From: Marinifilaceae bacterium
Lineage (GTDB): Bacteria; Bacteroidota; Bacteroidia; Bacteroidales; Marinifilaceae
Reading direction: 5' to 3'
NCBI GenBank assembly: GCA_017936285.1
Contig: JAGBFU010000076.1
Span: 1 to 56,872 of the forward strand
DNA: 56,872 bases
Within the stretch, counting starts at the first letter, position 1; every line of letters starts with the position of its first letter. This document shows positions 8,940-17,808 of this stretch, in pieces. A program made the translations under genes and the position numbers. Below the pieces are notes generated by a model. That model saw only the letters and a list, made by a program, of their open reading frames with translations. It made no database searches and had not been told where the DNA came from.

Positions 8940-10277
8940 TTATTTTTCAAACAACTTTTGGAAATCCTCCATAGAGATTGATTGCTCATCCAACTTCACA
9001 CTCTCCTTCACCACAGCGAAAACCTTGTTCTCTACAGCGCGATCCAATAATCCCTCTCTCTGACGCTCATCCTGCAACAAACGATCTGCAAAGCCGTCAA
9101 GTTGCTCATCGGTCATTCCATATAGACCATACTGTTGCAACTGCGCAGCTGCAAGCTCACGAGCGCAAGCCTTAACGTCGGCATCCTCTACCTGCTTGCC
9201 GGCAGCCTTCAAGATAGCCGATTTAATCAATTGCCACTTGAACTCCTCACGGAAGCCCTCGAAATCCTTCTCAACCTCCTCAGCAGTCATCTTCTCGTTT
9301 ACAGCAAGAATCCACCTCTTCAAGAACTCCTCAGGAAGCTGAACATCCGCATTCTTCTTCAACAACTTTGCCTTGGCATCAATTGTAAAACGGTATTCAG
9401 AGTGTCCCTTCAACTGACTCTCAATATCTGATTTCACCTTAGCCTTGAACTCCTCCTCGGTCTTTACAACCTCAGCTCCGTATGTACGAGCGTACAACTC
9501 CTCGCCCAGAGTAGCTGACTGATGGCGCTTCATCTCTTTGATAGTGAACGATACCATTGGACCAAATCCCTCAAGTTCCTCCTTCTTGATTCCCAACATA
9601 GCAGCCAAATCTGTTGGATTTGGATGTGCCTTTAAAGCATCGTACTCAACAACATCGCCGACCTTCTTACCCTTGAATGCAGCCTTTGTCTCCTCGTCCT
9701 TCAAGTAGTACAATGACAAAGAGGCCTCCTCATTCTTGATACCATCCTCCTTACCAAGCTCAACTACCTCACCCTTGATAAACTCTACATCAGTAGCCTC
9801 ATCAACATCAACCAAAGAGCCATTCTGCTGGCAGATCATCTCAATCTGCTTATTCACCATCTCCTCGGTTACATCAATAGTGTAGTAAACAACCTTCTCA
9901 CGCTTAGAAAGCTCAACATTCATTGCAGGAGCCAAAGCAATATCATATACAAACTCCATTGTCTCAGCCTCCATATCGATTGGCTTCTGGATAGTTGTAT
10001 TGGGAAGTGGTTGTCCCATGATATTCAAATCATTCTCCTTGATGTATTTGTTAAGATTGGTTGCAAGCACATTATTGATAGCCTCTCCGGTCAAAGAGTC
10101 ACCATACATCTTTTTAATCATACCGAATGGAGCTTTACCCTTACGAAAACCAGGGATTTGTGCACTCTGCTGATATTTTTTCAACTGTTTCTCAACATCT
10201 GCGGCATAATCAGCCTTACATACCTCTACAGTGATTGTAGCATTTAGCTCATCAATCTGATTTTTAGTAACATTCAT
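8940..10277 (-). CDS. tig: Trigger factor (ribosome-associated chaperone)
   Basis: The 445-residue protein carries the ribosome-binding signature GFRKGKAP (residues 43-50) in an N-terminal domain, a central FKBP-like region that is diverged, and a long helical C-terminal domain. It binds ribosomal protein L23 at the tunnel exit and holds nascent chains. The diverged PPIase segment is usual for Bacteroidota trigger factors, so the prolyl isomerase activity is uncertain. It has its own promoter (10341-10371) and is followed after 12 bp by the HExxH lipoprotein gene. Confidence 0.95.
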   Translation of the reverse strand: MNVTKNQIDELNATITVEVCKADYAADVEKQLKKYQQSAQIPGFRKGKAPFGMIKKMYGDSLTGEAINNVLATNLNKYIKENDLNIMGQPLPNTTIQKPIDMEAETMEFVYDIALAPAMNVELSKREKVVYYTIDVTEEMVNKQIEMICQQNGSLVDVDEATDVEFIKGEVVELGKEDGIKNEEASLSLYYLKDEETKAAFKGKKVGDVVEYDALKAHPNPTDLAAMLGIKKEELEGFGPMVSFTIKEMKRHQSATLGEELYARTYGAEVVKTEEEFKAKVKSDIESQLKGHSEYRFTIDAKAKLLKKNADVQLPEEFLKRWILAVNEKMTAEEVEKDFEGFREEFKWQLIKSAILKAAGKQVEDADVKACARELAAAQLQQYGLYGMTDEQLDGFADRLLQDERQREGLLDRAVENKVFAVVKESVKLDEQSISMEDFQKLFEK

Positions 10278-10340
10278 TTTTAGAATAGAAAATTTAAATT
10301 AAATACGGGCGGAAACTCCTATACCCATTTTTTGACGATG

Positions 10341-10371
10341 CAAATTTAATAGAAAAAAAATCAATATACAA
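10341..10371 (-). promoter_or_regulatory. Promoter of tig
   Basis: On the minus strand TTG (10369-10371), exactly 20 bp, and TAAATTTG (10341-10348) match the consensus. Transcription would start near 10336, giving a leader of nearly 60 bases. Confidence 0.7.
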
Positions 10372-10394
10372 ACTCTGAAAGTATATAAAATAAA

Positions 10395-10419
10395 AAGAGA
10401 TACCTTAAAAGTATCTCTT
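10395..10419 (-). terminator. Intrinsic terminator of tRNA-Leu
   Basis: A 9-bp stem (10395-10403 with 10411-10419) closes a 7-base loop and is followed on the minus strand by a run of T. It lies just after the tRNA and before the tig promoter. Confidence 0.8.
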
Positions 10420-10430
10420 CAAAAGAAAAG

Positions 10431-10512
10431 TACGGGTGAAGGGACTCGAACCCCCAAGCCTCGCGGCAGTAGATCCTAAGTCTACCGTGTCTACCAATTC
10501 CACCACACCCGC
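10431..10512 (-). tRNA. tRNA-Leu (anticodon UAG)
   Basis: The minus strand folds into a class II tRNA. The acceptor stem is GCGGGTG with CACCCGT (first pair G-U), the D-loop contains TTGGTAGAC, the anticodon stem GTAGA/TCTAC encloses CTTAGGA (anticodon TAG), there is an extended variable arm, and the T-loop is TTCGAGT. It reads CUN leucine codons. The discriminator is A and the CCA end is not encoded, so it must be added by the CCA enzyme. Confidence 0.96.
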
Positions 10513-10529
10513 TTTACAGATTTGCGATG

Positions 10530-10560
10530 CAAAGGTAATACTTTATTTTGAAACTGCAAA
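10530..10560 (-). promoter_or_regulatory. Promoter of tRNA-Leu
   Basis: On the minus strand TTTG (10557-10560), 19 bp, then TACCTTTG (10530-10537) is a perfect Bacteroides consensus. The tRNA begins 17 bases after the -7 element. Confidence 0.8.
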
Positions 10561-10590
10561 CAAAAAGAGTGTTTTTTCAAAATAATTTTT

Positions 10591-10623
10591 AAAAAAAGTG
10601 GTAGGAGCTGCAACTCCTACCAC
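10591..10623 (-). terminator. Intrinsic terminator of the SusCD operon
   Basis: A perfect 10-bp stem (10598-10607 with 10614-10623) and 6-base loop is followed on the minus strand by seven T (10591-10597). It lies beyond the extended end of the PKD-like gene, consistent with the ancestral gene ending at 10650. Confidence 0.88.
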
Positions 10624-10649
10624 CTGTAATATTAATCAGCTACAAATGA

Positions 10650-10757
10650 TTAGTAACCATTATACTCTGTAATTGCCTGAATCTTACCAAAATCCTCGTA
10701 AATTATAGGATTCTCCTCAGTTCCTGCAAAGATTGGTCCCCACATATTGCTGGCAGT
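10650..10757 (-). other. In-frame continuation of the PKD-like gene after a TGA
   Basis: After the TGA at 10758-10760 the same frame stays open for 35 sense codons (MWGPIFAG, then YEDFGKIQAI, ending EYNGY) to a TAA at 10650-10652. The residues look like protein sequence rather than chance, and the operon terminator sits after this point. The TGA could come from TGG by one G-to-A change. Confidence 0.6.
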
Positions 10758-12230
10758 TCATGCAACAGGATCAATCTCAAACTCAACCAACTTACCCTTC
10801 TGAGTTGTCTCATTCCAAACTCCGAACCAAAGGATAGAACCTGCAGTTGGGAATCCTCCGGTACTCAACAAACATAGAGCGGTTGCTTCATCGCCCTCTT
10901 CTCCTTCCCACAAAAGGTGAGCCTCGGTCTGACCTGTAGAATAAGAGAATGAATATACCTTATTTCCTGTTGAATAGAAGAAAGCAGAACCGGCTGTTGT
11001 TGAAGTAAATCCGTTCGCCTCGGTGATTCCAGGACATCCTGCCAAAGATACCTTCTGACGAGCCAATGTTCCCTCATCCTTCACATTATTGAAACATGCA
11101 ACATACAAGTCACATGCAGAACCATTCTTCATAATATACATTGACTCGGTTCCATTGAATGTTGCACCATACAGCATCTCACCCTCAACGTTATTTACAT
11201 CGAACTGAGCATCTGCAACCGATGGGGCAAATCCTGCCAATGAAGTAGCTTTATTGAAATATGGACGGAATGCATTCTTATCAGCATCATAAACAATCTG
11301 GTATGCATCTATTGCTCCATCCAAGTGTCCCCAACTTGTAATTGTCTCGGTATTGAACCAAGGAGCAATATTATCAGATCCTGTTACAGGAGCAGGGAAT
11401 CTTCCATCACCGGCAATTGAGTTATACAACACGTGCATCTTACCATCGTTGATAAGGAAGTCGCATCCATTAGCAGTCGCTATTCCCTGTGGATTATATA
11501 CAGGAGCCTCATAGAACATATCCTCCCAACTCTCATCCATATAAGCCAAAGCAACCGGATTGATACGTTTTGCAGTACCATCCTCAAGGAACATATAGAA
11601 CCAGTGACCTGCAGATGACCACTTAAACTCAATAACGTCTGACTGGAACAGATCGGTTGGGTGGTTCTTTGACCAGATTGCAGTATCACGTCCTGAACCA
11701 AGAATCAACGCCTTATCAGAACGAACTACGTCCAACTCAAAGTGACCATCTTTCTGGTGTGCACAATAGATACCAATTACCTCTCCATTAATAGGAATAG
11801 ACAAATAGCTTGACAACATCATAAATGCTTTTGCACCAATTTTTGTATCCTCGACCATAAAATATAGTCTGTATGCCTCTCCTGGAGTCAAATCAACTAT
11901 ATAGTGAAGATCTTTACCCTTACTGATTGTATCAGCAGGAGGATACACCATAGCGTTACCATCCTGAATTGGCTGATAGTTTGATGCTGTAACAAAGTAG
12001 TAATACTTCAAGTCAGCTGTATCGCCAGTTGTATATACGTTTGGACAGAAATCAATAGTATCTCCTATTGCCCATCCCCACAACTCAGAAACATCAACTC
12101 CGGTTGTGTCAATAGTTATCTTAGTTACGTTTTCGTAATCGTAACTGTAATTACCCTCATCCTGATCACAAGCTACCATTATAGCAGCAACCATTGAGAG
12201 TGATAATATTCCTTTAAAAATCTTATTCAT
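10758..12230 (-). CDS. PKD-like family lipoprotein of the SusCD locus (early stop)
   Basis: From the ATG at 12230 the protein starts with a lipoprotein signal (lipobox MVAC, Cys21) and then DEGNYSYD, an opening I associate with PKD-like lipoproteins that accompany SusC/SusD and DUF4843. It has about 490 residues; the N-terminal third is a beta-sandwich and the rest resembles repeated beta strands. It is probably an outer-surface ligand-binding partner of the transporter. An upstream in-frame ATG at 12242 overlaps the DUF4843 stop and is less likely as the start. The stop is a TGA that appears premature, with conserved-looking sequence continuing to 10650. Confidence 0.75.
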   Translation of the reverse strand: MNKIFKGILSLSMVAAIMVACDQDEGNYSYDYENVTKITIDTTGVDVSELWGWAIGDTIDFCPNVYTTGDTADLKYYYFVTASNYQPIQDGNAMVYPPADTISKGKDLHYIVDLTPGEAYRLYFMVEDTKIGAKAFMMLSSYLSIPINGEVIGIYCAHQKDGHFELDVVRSDKALILGSGRDTAIWSKNHPTDLFQSDVIEFKWSSAGHWFYMFLEDGTAKRINPVALAYMDESWEDMFYEAPVYNPQGIATANGCDFLINDGKMHVLYNSIAGDGRFPAPVTGSDNIAPWFNTETITSWGHLDGAIDAYQIVYDADKNAFRPYFNKATSLAGFAPSVADAQFDVNNVEGEMLYGATFNGTESMYIMKNGSACDLYVACFNNVKDEGTLARQKVSLAGCPGITEANGFTSTTAGSAFFYSTGNKVYSFSYSTGQTEAHLLWEGEEGDEATALCLLSTGGFPTAGSILWFGVWNETTQKGKLVEFEIDPVA

Positions 12231-12241
12231 CACGATAATCA

Positions 12242-12955
12242 TTAGAAGGTTACAAGTTTACCATTCTCATCAGTCATAGGAGTGTCATGAGTTGCATTGT
12301 ACTCCTCCAAGGCATTAGCCATAGTTACAGAGAAGTTATACATCTCTCCCCATGTCATACCACCCTCTTGACCGTATGTAAATTCAGTTACTCCGGTTGT
12401 AGAGATAATAAATCTATACTTAACCTCGCTATACTCTCCAAAGAACGGAGCCAAATACTCATCCCAGTTAGTTGGTTTTGCCAACTGATCAGAGAAGATT
12501 ATTGTCAACTGGTTCCACTCATCTACTCCTGATGTAATCTCGCCCTCATCAGTTACAGCAATCTTCAAACGATAGGTTGAATCCTGCAACTTAGCAGAAC
12601 GCTTTAGTGTAATATCACATGGAGCAACAACCTCACCGGCAGGAATAACCACAGATGTTTCGAAAGAGTACATTGCACTCTCGGCAGTAGTCGCACTATC
12701 AACAACTGTCAAAACAACATCTCTGTCATAATCAGCTGCCTTACCGATTAGCATTATCTCGGCATTTACAACATACTCTGTTACCTCGGTTGAATATCTT
12801 GCAAAGGTAAACTCCATTGAGTCGGTCTTTAGTGTCCAGTTCTCAGGACCAACAATTCTTGCGTACGCAGAACCCTCCCAACGATATGGATCATTCTCGC
12901 ATGAGAAAAGAGCCAACAGAAGAGCTGCAGCACCCAAAATTTTATTTAGTTTCAT
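12242..12955 (-). CDS. DUF4843-type lipoprotein of the SusCD locus
   Basis: A 237-residue lipoprotein (lipobox LFSC, Cys19) with NDPYRWEGSAYARI after the cysteine, internal beta strands, and a C-terminal block (TNWDEYLAPFFGEYSEVKYRFI) that I associate with DUF4843 proteins. Members sit between susD and a PKD-like gene in Bacteroidales; their function is undefined but likely is surface binding. It follows susD by 12 bp and is part of the same operon. Confidence 0.8.
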   Translation of the reverse strand: MKLNKILGAAALLLALFSCENDPYRWEGSAYARIVGPENWTLKTDSMEFTFARYSTEVTEYVVNAEIMLIGKAADYDRDVVLTVVDSATTAESAMYSFETSVVIPAGEVVAPCDITLKRSAKLQDSTYRLKIAVTDEGEITSGVDEWNQLTIIFSDQLAKPTNWDEYLAPFFGEYSEVKYRFIISTTGVTEFTYGQEGGMTWGEMYNFSVTMANALEEYNATHDTPMTDENGKLVTF

Positions 12956-12967
12956 AATATTCTATTT

Positions 12968-14428
12968 TTATTTACGATCTCCAAACTCTATCTCATTCTC
13001 TGGCATATCGAAAACATATACATCACGATCTGCACTTACCGCAGAACCTGGTATTGTCTCGTATCCATGTCTCTTGTAGTAGTAGAACATCTGTCCCTCT
13101 CCTATCAACTCCTTACGCATCTCTTTGTAAACCTCATTACTGATATCCTCAGGAGTAGCATTCAAAGTATCCAGAATTTCAACTGTCTCATTTGCCAAAC
13201 CTCTGTTTGCACGTACCTCATTCAACAATTTTGCAGCATAGTTTGGATCACTATTTGCATATCCCTCTGCAGCAATATAGTACATCTCGCTCTTTCTGAT
13301 TAGAGGCATTTGGTTTAGATATCTTCCTCCCTCCGGTTGCCAGAATTTAGCCAAACATCTCTCAGCTCCACCATCATACAGGTACCAGTATTGGTTACGA
13401 TAATCACCTCCCAATGCAGCAGTATTTACCTCATATATATCAAGGATCTTAGCCTCGCTTGGAGAGAAGATATGTGGATTCTCCTGACCTGAGTAGGTAT
13501 GGAAATAACTGGTTGCAGCACTCTCCATATCGTAGTAGTACAAACGGAAGATATGCTCAGGTGAGAACAATACATCACGCTCGTATGCATGAGATGTTGT
13601 TATTGATGTATAGTGAACCCAAGAGAACTTATCGTCATTAATAACCTGCTCAGCACAAATTCTTGCGCTATCTGCATTTCCCTCCCACTGATATACACGA
13701 GCAAGAGTTGCCAAAGCTGCATAATAATTAAAACGAATCTGGGCATCGCTTCTCACATAATATGCACTATCTGCAGTTGATGTGTAAATCGGATCAACCT
13801 GCAACAACTCCATTGCCTGCTTCAAATCACTCTTGATATTTGCCATATTCTCGGCAACTGTTGATTGAGGTGTTACCTGTGTTGTATACTCCTTAACGTA
13901 TGGGATAGACAATGTGTTAGGCTCATCAGCAGGCATTGGAGCAAACTGACGCATCAAGTCGAAGTGCAAAAATGCACGCAAACCTAATGCAGCACCTTTA
14001 TACATCTCGTAGTTACCCTCATCAAAATAGGTTCCATTGTCAATGTACTGCAACATCAAATTCAAGTTTGCAATTACATTATATGACTTATTCCACATAG
14101 TCTCAATCATAGTCTTAACTGCAACATCCTCATAATTATATGATGCAGCTGTATTGTATGTTGAGTTTGAGGTATTAAGATCATAGTTCTGTGAAAGTAC
14201 CTCCATCAAGCCGAAAGTACTGTTCATACCATATAGTGAATTCGAGATCATTGAGGTGTATACACCTGTCAACTGATCAGCAAATCCGCTCTGGTTCGCA
14301 AAGTGCTCCTCCGCATAGATCTCTGACTCTGAACGAGCATCGAACCAATCGTTGCAACCACTTAGAGCAACCGCACCAAGCGCAACAACAGCCAAAGTAC
14401 TTATTTTATTTACTAACTTCATATTCAC
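12968..14428 (-). CDS. SusD/RagB-type nutrient-binding outer-membrane lipoprotein
   Basis: The 486-residue protein has a lipoprotein signal with lipobox ALSGC (Cys25), then NDWFDARSESEI, the short N-terminal SusD block, TPR-like helices, and the closing SusD region with YYIAAEGYAN and ELIGEGQMFYYYKRHG. SusD proteins lie as a lid on the SusC barrel and capture oligomeric substrate. The gene follows susC by 10 bp. MNMKLV has two possible starts, at 14428 and 14422. The substrate is unknown; no carbohydrate-active enzyme is nearby. Confidence 0.93.
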   Translation of the reverse strand: MNMKLVNKISTLAVVALGAVALSGCNDWFDARSESEIYAEEHFANQSGFADQLTGVYTSMISNSLYGMNSTFGLMEVLSQNYDLNTSNSTYNTAASYNYEDVAVKTMIETMWNKSYNVIANLNLMLQYIDNGTYFDEGNYEMYKGAALGLRAFLHFDLMRQFAPMPADEPNTLSIPYVKEYTTQVTPQSTVAENMANIKSDLKQAMELLQVDPIYTSTADSAYYVRSDAQIRFNYYAALATLARVYQWEGNADSARICAEQVINDDKFSWVHYTSITTSHAYERDVLFSPEHIFRLYYYDMESAATSYFHTYSGQENPHIFSPSEAKILDIYEVNTAALGGDYRNQYWYLYDGGAERCLAKFWQPEGGRYLNQMPLIRKSEMYYIAAEGYANSDPNYAAKLLNEVRANRGLANETVEILDTLNATPEDISNEVYKEMRKELIGEGQMFYYYKRHGYETIPGSAVSADRDVYVFDMPENEIEFGDRK

Positions 14429-14438
14429 TAACCTTTAA

Positions 14439-17400
14439 TTAAAATGTTGCAGATAGAGAGAATGAGTATGTGTGAGCATAAGGATATGCAGTACCTCTCT
14501 CAACCTTAACTGATGACCATGTTGCCAAATCATTTACATAGAATGTAGCTTTCAACTTCTGCAAGAATGAGTTCTTAACAAAGTTACACTCACGGAAATC
14601 ATAGTAAACACTCAATGCAGCAAAGTTTACCAATGTATAATCCTCTACGAAACGAGATGTAGGCTGAGTAGCAGACTGGTCAGCGATTGATTTGAAACGA
14701 ACCTCATCACCAGGCTTGCTCCAACGATCAGTCAAAACTCGCTTATCAACATTGTAGCGAACATTTGCATTCTCTACCTTTGAAACCAATGTGCTGTTAT
14801 ACATCTGGCCTCCTGTTCTGTATGTAAATGTCATATTGATTCCGGCTCCGTGACACTCTGCATTCAATCCGAAGTTTCCAGAAACCTTTGGAAGGTCGAT
14901 ACCACATGCAACCTGGTCTGCAGCATTCCACTCATATGTCAAAGATCCATCCTTTCTTACATACAACTCCTTACCTGTCTGAGGATCGATACCCAAAGAT
15001 TGTACAGCCCAAATTGTATTCAAAGACTGACCCTCCTCATAACGTGTAGCAAGGTTAACATTCTTTGTAGAGTTCATTGATGCATCTGACATATCATTCT
15101 GTTGCTTCAATGAGTTAGCAATCTTCTTCAATGTATTGGTATTTGATGCCAATGATGAGTAAACGCTTACAAAGCTTCTTGAACGAGGCTGCTGCCACAA
15201 ACGGATATTCAAATATGCCTCATAACCCTTGTTTTCAGACTCTCCAAGATTATCAACATAACTTACGAATCCTGTAGAACCAGGAGTTGTGATAGATGTT
15301 GTCAAACCTTTGGTTGTAGCCTTATACCAATCGAAACGTCCAGTAATGATATTATTCAAGAAACCGAAGTCAACTCCTACGTTGGTATCGTACTTCTTCT
15401 GCCACTGCAAACTTGGATTAGCCAAACGTGTTACATATGAACCCAACATTCCATTATACTGTGCATTCATGTTATAGTTCAAAGTAGCAATTGCATCATA
15501 TGTATTGAATCCCTGAGATCCTGTATATCCTGTTGAGAAACGAACCTTCAAACGATCCAACCATGTTGACTCCTTAAGGAAGCTCTCGCGGTGAATATTC
15601 CATCCAGCTCCAACTGACCAGAACAATCCCCAACGATTATCAGCACCAAACTGAGAAGATCCTGTCAAACGCAAGTTGGCATCAAAAAGATACTTCTCGT
15701 CGAATGAGTAGTTAGCTGAGGCTATAAATCCGAAGTCGCGCTGAATTCCCTCACCTCCTCCAGGAGTTGTATTCTCTGCATACTGAACGGCAGAAGATAC
15801 GTGAGACAGATTCTTATTTGGGAATCCCTCAGCATTCATTGTGCTATATGTATACTTTGTCTGGTTTGCATTCACCTGACCATTTACAAAGAACAGATGC
15901 TTATCCTTTGTCAAAGAGTACTGAACTCCGAACTGAGCAGTCCAGCTATTGTCTTTTCTGTTCATATCATAGTATGAACCGGCACGATACAGATTCTCTC
16001 CTGTATATGACATAAAATCTGTGTGAGCTGCTGGCTTGAAGTTATCAGCTCCTGAATTTTTAACAGTAACTCCGAACTGAGCTGTAATTCTCAATGCCTC
16101 GATAGGACGATACTCCAAATAAGTATTGTTTGTCACGTATGTATAGTTCGTCTTGTCATATGCTCCGATAGTACCATTGTGTAGTGGGTTGTACTGTGTC
16201 ACAATTCCTGTATACATTTTAGGCATCTGACCATTCTCATCCTCCAACTCATTATATGGGTTCATAAGAGTATATTGAGCAAATGTGCCGTATGGAGACT
16301 CCTGGGTTCTGTTATCATCTACGCTAAGTTTATTTCTGAACATAAACTTATCTGTACGATATACAATAGATAATGATCCATTGATTGTTTTACGGAAAGA
16401 TTCGTCCATAACTCCATTAACCTGATTGTAAGCCAGATTAGCCTGATATGTTGTTGCACCATCACCTCCGTCAAGATATACAGAGTGCTTTTGACCCACA
16501 CCGGTTCTCAAGGGCTGTGCCATCCAGTCGGTATTAACTCCTGCCTCAATTTTCTGAAGCATATTTGTATATGTCTGATCAAGACTAATTTGAGTCATGG
16601 CATTCTCAGAATCATAAAAACCGGCCAACTTCTCTGCCTGCAACTTCTCCTCTGCATTTGTCAAGTTGTAACTGCTCAAATCTGGAGTCTCAACATCAAC
16701 ACTTCCTGTATAGCTAACTCTCAATTTACCCTTCTCAGGACGTTTTGTCTCAACAACCACAACACCATTAGCAGCTTTTGCTCCATAGATAGCTTTGGCA
16801 GTAGCATCCTTAAGCAATGTTACACTCTGAACCATATTCATATCAAGGTCCATAATTGCTGTCAATGTTGTCTCAAAACCATCAAGAATAAACAAAGGCT
16901 CGTTGTTATCAAATCCTGACTGACCACGCATCTGAATCTCAGGCAACGCATTTGGGTTAGAACCCGCAGAGAGATTCTCAACAACCATGAATGATGGATC
17001 GATAACAGACAAACTCTGCAATACGTTGGTGTTACCCACCAACTGCAAATCCTCGGCTGTTACAGTTGTTACAGCTCCGGTATAAGAGTTTGCCTTACGC
17101 TCGAAAACTCCGGTAACAACAACATCCTTCAATTGCTGAGCATCCTCCTCCATCTGGATGATATAAGAGTTTGCAGAGGTAATCGCAATCTGCTGAGTCT
17201 CAAGACCCACATATGACACCTCGAAAGCCTTGTCGTACTGTGATACAGAAAGCGAGAACTCTCCATTCTCGTTTGTAGCAGTACCTCTGATAGGCTGATC
17301 CTTCTCAACCACCACAATCACCGAAGCTCCCGGAATAACCTCTCCACGAGAATCCTTTACAACACCGGTAATTGTACGCACTCCACTTTGGGCGCTTGCG

Positions 17401-17501
17401 CCATAGTTTAGGGAGCACATCAGAGAAATGACAGTAATAAGCGCCATCATATATCTTGGCACTCTTACCAAAAAGTTTTGCATTTTCATTTTTGTACTCA
17501 T
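14439..17501 (-). CDS. SusC/RagA-type TonB-dependent outer-membrane transporter
   Basis: The 1020-residue protein has a signal peptide ending near ASAQ (residue 38), a carboxypeptidase-like regulatory domain (about 42-115, RTITGVVKDSRGEVIPGASV), a plug with VVVTGVFERKANSYTGAVT and the SusC block IQMRGQ, KDATAKAIYGAKAANGVVVV, and a long beta-barrel ending in an aromatic residue (SLSATF). No N-terminal STN signalling domain is present, so it should not work through an anti-sigma factor, in agreement with the AraC-type regulator nearby. It imports a substrate using TonB energy. A promoter and operator lie upstream (17534-17590). Confidence 0.95.
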   Translation of the reverse strand: MSTKMKMQNFLVRVPRYMMALITVISLMCSLNYGASAQSGVRTITGVVKDSRGEVIPGASVIVVVEKDQPIRGTATNENGEFSLSVSQYDKAFEVSYVGLETQQIAITSANSYIIQMEEDAQQLKDVVVTGVFERKANSYTGAVTTVTAEDLQLVGNTNVLQSLSVIDPSFMVVENLSAGSNPNALPEIQMRGQSGFDNNEPLFILDGFETTLTAIMDLDMNMVQSVTLLKDATAKAIYGAKAANGVVVVETKRPEKGKLRVSYTGSVDVETPDLSSYNLTNAEEKLQAEKLAGFYDSENAMTQISLDQTYTNMLQKIEAGVNTDWMAQPLRTGVGQKHSVYLDGGDGATTYQANLAYNQVNGVMDESFRKTINGSLSIVYRTDKFMFRNKLSVDDNRTQESPYGTFAQYTLMNPYNELEDENGQMPKMYTGIVTQYNPLHNGTIGAYDKTNYTYVTNNTYLEYRPIEALRITAQFGVTVKNSGADNFKPAAHTDFMSYTGENLYRAGSYYDMNRKDNSWTAQFGVQYSLTKDKHLFFVNGQVNANQTKYTYSTMNAEGFPNKNLSHVSSAVQYAENTTPGGGEGIQRDFGFIASANYSFDEKYLFDANLRLTGSSQFGADNRWGLFWSVGAGWNIHRESFLKESTWLDRLKVRFSTGYTGSQGFNTYDAIATLNYNMNAQYNGMLGSYVTRLANPSLQWQKKYDTNVGVDFGFLNNIITGRFDWYKATTKGLTTSITTPGSTGFVSYVDNLGESENKGYEAYLNIRLWQQPRSRSFVSVYSSLASNTNTLKKIANSLKQQNDMSDASMNSTKNVNLATRYEEGQSLNTIWAVQSLGIDPQTGKELYVRKDGSLTYEWNAADQVACGIDLPKVSGNFGLNAECHGAGINMTFTYRTGGQMYNSTLVSKVENANVRYNVDKRVLTDRWSKPGDEVRFKSIADQSATQPTSRFVEDYTLVNFAALSVYYDFRECNFVKNSFLQKLKATFYVNDLATWSSVKVERGTAYPYAHTYSFSLSATF

Positions 17502-17533
17502 TTTATGTAAATATTAAAAAATGTAATTTTTCA

Positions 17534-17564
17534 CAAAGGAAATATAATTCAAAAAGGCCTACAA
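17534..17564 (-). promoter_or_regulatory. Promoter of the susC operon
   Basis: On the minus strand TTG (17562-17564), 20 bp, then TTCCTTTG (17534-17541), one mismatch from TAnnTTTG. Spacing to its upstream operator is identical to the tlpA promoter. Confidence 0.7.
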
Positions 17565-17570
17565 TACTTA

Positions 17571-17590
17571 ATTTGTCAATTGCCAAAATA
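17571..17590 (-). promoter_or_regulatory. Putative activator site upstream of susC
   Basis: This 20-bp sequence differs by one base from 19024-19043 upstream of tlpA. On the minus strand it reads TTGGCAA followed directly by TTGACAA, two 7-bp direct repeats. It ends six bases before the -33 element, a position typical of activator sites. The likely ligand is the TPR/AraC regulator encoded upstream. Confidence 0.68.
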
Positions 17591-17738
17591 GCAAAACAAA
17601 TACAAATATTTGATTTTCAAGACATTGCACCAACCTAAAAATTAGACTAAGATTAGCAGGATACTAATCAATACTATTAAGTATCGTATATTTCTCATAT
17701 ATTTTTCTTATACAACGTAGACAAAATATATCAAAATA

Positions 17739-17765
17739 CGGAGAGTCATCTCACGACGCTCTCCG
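17739..17765 (-). terminator. Possible weak terminator after tlpA
   Basis: A 7-bp stem (17739-17745 with 17759-17765) with a 13-base loop is followed on the minus strand by TATTTTGATATATTTT. The rest of the 307-bp gap between tlpA and susC holds the susC promoter and operator and nothing else I can recognise. Confidence 0.45.
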
Positions 17766-17808
17766 CAACTCAAATACTAACGAATAAAACTATAATAGAA
17801 AACAACTC

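Noticed and set aside
10758..10760. Selenocysteine or reassigned TGA at the end of the PKD-like gene
   Set aside because: TGA is used as a normal stop elsewhere in the window (for example in the murC/murG overlap), and no SECIS-like hairpin directly follows the codon. A point mutation or read error is simpler.
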